Positions 61,958 through 64,000 of a stretch of DNA of 64,000 nucleotides are shown piece by piece (position 1 is the stretch's first letter; every line of letters begins with the position of its first letter). The notes under the pieces were generated by a model. The model was not told where the DNA came from and did no database searches. It saw only the letters and a list, made by a program, of their open reading frames with translations. This stretch comes from JBBDLF01 sp040879025 (lineage in GTDB: Bacteria > Pseudomonadota > Gammaproteobacteria > Pseudomonadales > Pseudohongiellaceae). The stretch spans positions 1 through 64,000 of the forward strand of contig JBBDLF010000032.1 of the NCBI GenBank assembly GCA_040879025.1. Direction: 5' to 3'. Made by a program: the position numbers and the translations under genes.

Positions 61958-62728
61958 TCAGATTCCGTGATCGCGGCGCAGCTTTTCCATGCGCTCGCGT
62001 CTCTCGGCGGGGCTCAGGTGCCTGGCGGGATTTTTCTGTAGCGCACGCGGCTGTTCAATATCCAGTCGCTCTCCCTCCATGACCCGGCCGCACAGTTGCC
62101 GGTAATGGTAGTCAAAGACGGGGAATGCCCGCGCCTCCGGCTCGTTGGCGAGCACATACCAGTCGCTGGCCCTGCCGGCATAATAGACGGCGGGATGGCT
62201 CCAGCGGTACTCTGCCTTCGGGCTGGATGCCTGGCAGGCCTCAATATAGGCCTGACGGGAGGAAGGTAATCCGAAGAGGTCCAGGGAGGACTCGCAGGCT
62301 TTGACCAGGCCCGCCACAGCAGGCAGATATTCCGATGTCTTTACCAGACGGCGCGCCGCCCTGATAATCTGAGGCGGCGAATACCGTTCCAGACTGCTAA
62401 GCCAGTATTTCTTGGCGATAACCACACTCTCTCCATCGGGAAAAGCCTTGTGATACTGGTTATGGTACGCCAGTTCAAATTCAGCAAACACCTGGTTGAC
62501 GGCATCGACATGGTCGGGCTTTCGGGTGTCGTCGCCTTCATCGCGACCGTCATGACCCTCCCGGCGATAGCCACGCTCCGGCTCGGCGAGCGCCGATGAT
62601 TGACCATGCAAGCTTTCAGCCTGCTCAGTCCGCCCAGCTTCTGTCGGCGAACCGCTGGAATTTTTCTTTAACCCGTCTCGGGTCCGCTCCAGCAAGGGAT
62701 TTATCTTGCGCATGTCCTGATTCCGCAT
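61958..62728 (-). CDS. Replication protein P-like (helicase-loader-like) protein
   Basis: 256 residues from ATG 62728; an ATG at 62713 has CAGGA directly upstream. The conserved region starts near VNQVFAEFELAYHNQYHKAFP and includes AKKYWLSSLERYSPPQIIRAARRL and YLPAVAGLVKACE; it resembles phage lambda P and chromosomal relatives that load replicative helicase. The first 75 residues are charged and low-complexity. Its 5' end overlaps the DnaT-domain gene by 104 nt in another frame, so the true start may lie further in. Likely a pair in replication restart. Confidence 0.75.
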   Translation of the reverse strand: MRNQDMRKINPLLERTRDGLKKNSSGSPTEAGRTEQAESLHGQSSALAEPERGYRREGHDGRDEGDDTRKPDHVDAVNQVFAEFELAYHNQYHKAFPDGESVVIAKKYWLSSLERYSPPQIIRAARRLVKTSEYLPAVAGLVKACESSLDLFGLPSSRQAYIEACQASSPKAEYRWSHPAVYYAGRASDWYVLANEPEARAFPVFDYHYRQLCGRVMEGERLDIEQPRALQKNPARHLSPAERRERMEKLRRDHGI

Positions 62729-63761
62729 CCAGTTGTTGCAATCGCCGGCTCCATTCCTGCTTGATGTATTGCAGAAACACCGTATTCCAGGAAGCCCTTA
62801 CCTGCTGACTGTCTTTCCAGTAGAGAACAAACTCGGGAACTTTGCCGCGGGCGAAGTTGTCATCAATTTCCGCGAGCTGAATAATTTCATAACAATCGGC
62901 ACTTGGTTGCCAGTTGTCCGGAATCACTCTGGGAACATCATCAGTGCCGATGGATGCCGAATACTTGGCCCACTGCCGCCGGATATGTTCGATGAATTTG
63001 GCGTTCCACGCCACGTTGTGCACACGGCGTTCACGCCAGTAGAGGACAAATTCCGGTATCGCGTCTTCGATGAAGCTTTCGCTGACACCGGCGCCCACGA
63101 GGATGTTAACAGCATCTTCGCTGGGTCGCCAGCCGGCATCCATGGGACAGGCCAGCGCCTCCGCGCCGCAACGGGCCTGTTCCCGCCGCCACTCCGCCAG
63201 CACGTGGCGGCTAAACACATTGCCCCAGGAAAACTTGGACTGCCCGCGATCACGCCAGTACTTCACAAATTCGGGCACCGCCGCATGAATGAACCCTTCC
63301 GGAATATTGTGCTGGCGGCACTGTTGCATCCATTCCTCGTCGGGCTGCCAGTCAGGAGAAATATACGTCTTACCGGCGGGAGCCTGAAACACAGCGTCGG
63401 TGCTTGCCCGCTCCGGTGCGGCCGGAGACGGCGAAGCTTGCTGGTCCAGCGCGCCGGCGGCGACTTTCTGATTAATGGCGTACAGGTAGCTGTCGCTTTC
63501 GGCCCCCTCGGCGTCCAGCAGTATCAGTCCGATATTCTGCAGGCTGGACCTGACGCGTTTAATGTCCCGTTGCTGCCAGAACGGCATCGCTTCCGCCATT
63601 TGGCTCTCGGATATCTGAACCCATTTGATCCGGTCTCGAACCCTGCCCTCAATGTGATGCATCATATCGGCCAGCACATGCAGCATCACCGCTTCCTCCA
63701 GCCCGATAGTCGACGCCAGGGTCGGTGATATTACCAGGGGCCTTTCCGGAACGATGGACAT
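62625..63761 (-). CDS. Protein with three tandem DnaT-type domains
   Basis: 378 residues from ATG 63761; an in-frame ATG at 63824 lacks support. Residues 1-100 form a winged-helix-like N-terminal domain (ISESQMAEAMPFWQQRDIKRV). Three repeats follow at about 136-192, 209-264 and 281-340, each with the pattern W-P-x(n)-PEFVxYWRxR-x(n)-W-x-x-x-F-x-x-x-I/V-x-x-W, the DnaT ssDNA-binding module. DnaT of enterics has one such module. It probably coats ssDNA and helps load the helicase at stalled forks together with the overlapping gene. Confidence 0.8.
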   Translation of the reverse strand: MSIVPERPLVISPTLASTIGLEEAVMLHVLADMMHHIEGRVRDRIKWVQISESQMAEAMPFWQQRDIKRVRSSLQNIGLILLDAEGAESDSYLYAINQKVAAGALDQQASPSPAAPERASTDAVFQAPAGKTYISPDWQPDEEWMQQCRQHNIPEGFIHAAVPEFVKYWRDRGQSKFSWGNVFSRHVLAEWRREQARCGAEALACPMDAGWRPSEDAVNILVGAGVSESFIEDAIPEFVLYWRERRVHNVAWNAKFIEHIRRQWAKYSASIGTDDVPRVIPDNWQPSADCYEIIQLAEIDDNFARGKVPEFVLYWKDSQQVRASWNTVFLQYIKQEWSRRLQQLDAESGHAQDKSLAGADPRRVKEKFQRFADRSWAD

Positions 63762-64000
63762 GCAGACAGCTCTTTTTATTGTAAAGGAATAAATCGGCGG
63801 CAGTTCCCGGAGAATGCGGAACACGGTAATCCTATCACACAGATCACCAGTAACGCACCAGAGTGCTCACCGGTCTGCGTCGCCAAGCGGGGGCTCAACC
63901 TGTTCCCTTGTTTTGTGCGTTATACTGTGGGCGGGCCAAACCCGGCCCGGTGTGAGCATTGTCTTACCAGGCTGGAGAAATCCAGTTGCCAGTTGAAAGC
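63762..64000. other. Intergenic end region with possible start of a plus-strand gene
   Basis: No complete gene. CTGGA-GAAA-TCCAG (63972-63985) is a 5-bp hairpin with a GNRA-type loop. GGAG at 63974-63977 lies 8 nt before a TTG (63986) that opens a frame to the window edge (PVES...), so a gene may begin there; five codons are too few to judge. A TATACT word lies at 63921-63926. Confidence 0.25.

Overview
The window looks like part of the chromosome of a free-living, aerobic gammaproteobacterium, probably marine or aquatic. Housekeeping genes sit in gammaproteobacterial order (xseB-ispA-dxs; glyA-nrdR-ribD-ribE-ribBA-ribH-nusB-thiL-pgpA; ettA; dnaT-like). The rest is rich in TonB receptors, periplasmic redox and PQQ-type enzymes and peptide importers. 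The genus cannot be read from the sequence. No rRNA, tRNA, CRISPR array, prophage or classical IS was seen.

Region 1 (1-32.2 kb) is accessory. It starts with a truncated sensor-kinase-like gene behind a double-domain KaiC-family ATPase. Exported or metabolic genes follow: Tat amidohydrolase, pectin-acetylesterase-like hydrolase, DUF6491 lipoprotein, glycosyltransferase, cardiolipin-synthase-like PLD, GDT1 transporter, redoxin/cytochrome/copper-monooxygenase fusion and epoxide-hydrolase-like enzyme. There is a three-gene TonB receptor / BNR-propeller / thioredoxin-like operon, a 2-Cys peroxiredoxin, a broken methyltransferase, two paralogous WEGDTL-type secreted proteins, a MuiA/DUF4139 protein, an ECF42-like sigma factor, a very large TonB receptor and a PQQ-like dehydrogenase.

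Five intergenic spots in this region carry clusters of a short dispersed repeat with core GGACACCCAC. I count 17 exact intergenic 10-mers in both orientations, plus one inside a gene. Two clusters flank a single Y1/HUH transposase gene of the RAYT/IS200-like type (29046-30053). This repeat/transposase pairing is the most unusual feature of the window. No exact copy lies before 7.29 kb or after 31.23 kb.

Region 2 (32.3-45.7 kb, all minus strand) holds two complete peptide/nickel-type ABC importers back to back. One is a YejABEF-like set and the other an Opp/Dpp-like set. A MarR-family regulator lies upstream. One permease has a fibronectin-III-like insertion in its first periplasmic loop.

Region 3 (46.1-64 kb) is core metabolism. 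On the plus strand are xseB, ispA, dxs, cobO and a BtuF-like protein (isoprenoid precursors and cobalamin). On the minus strand are glyA, nrdR, a full riboflavin set (ribD, ribE, ribBA, ribH, plus a separate ribA), nusB, thiL and pgpA. ettA lies on the plus strand, followed by a replication-P-like gene overlapping a protein with three tandem DnaT domains.
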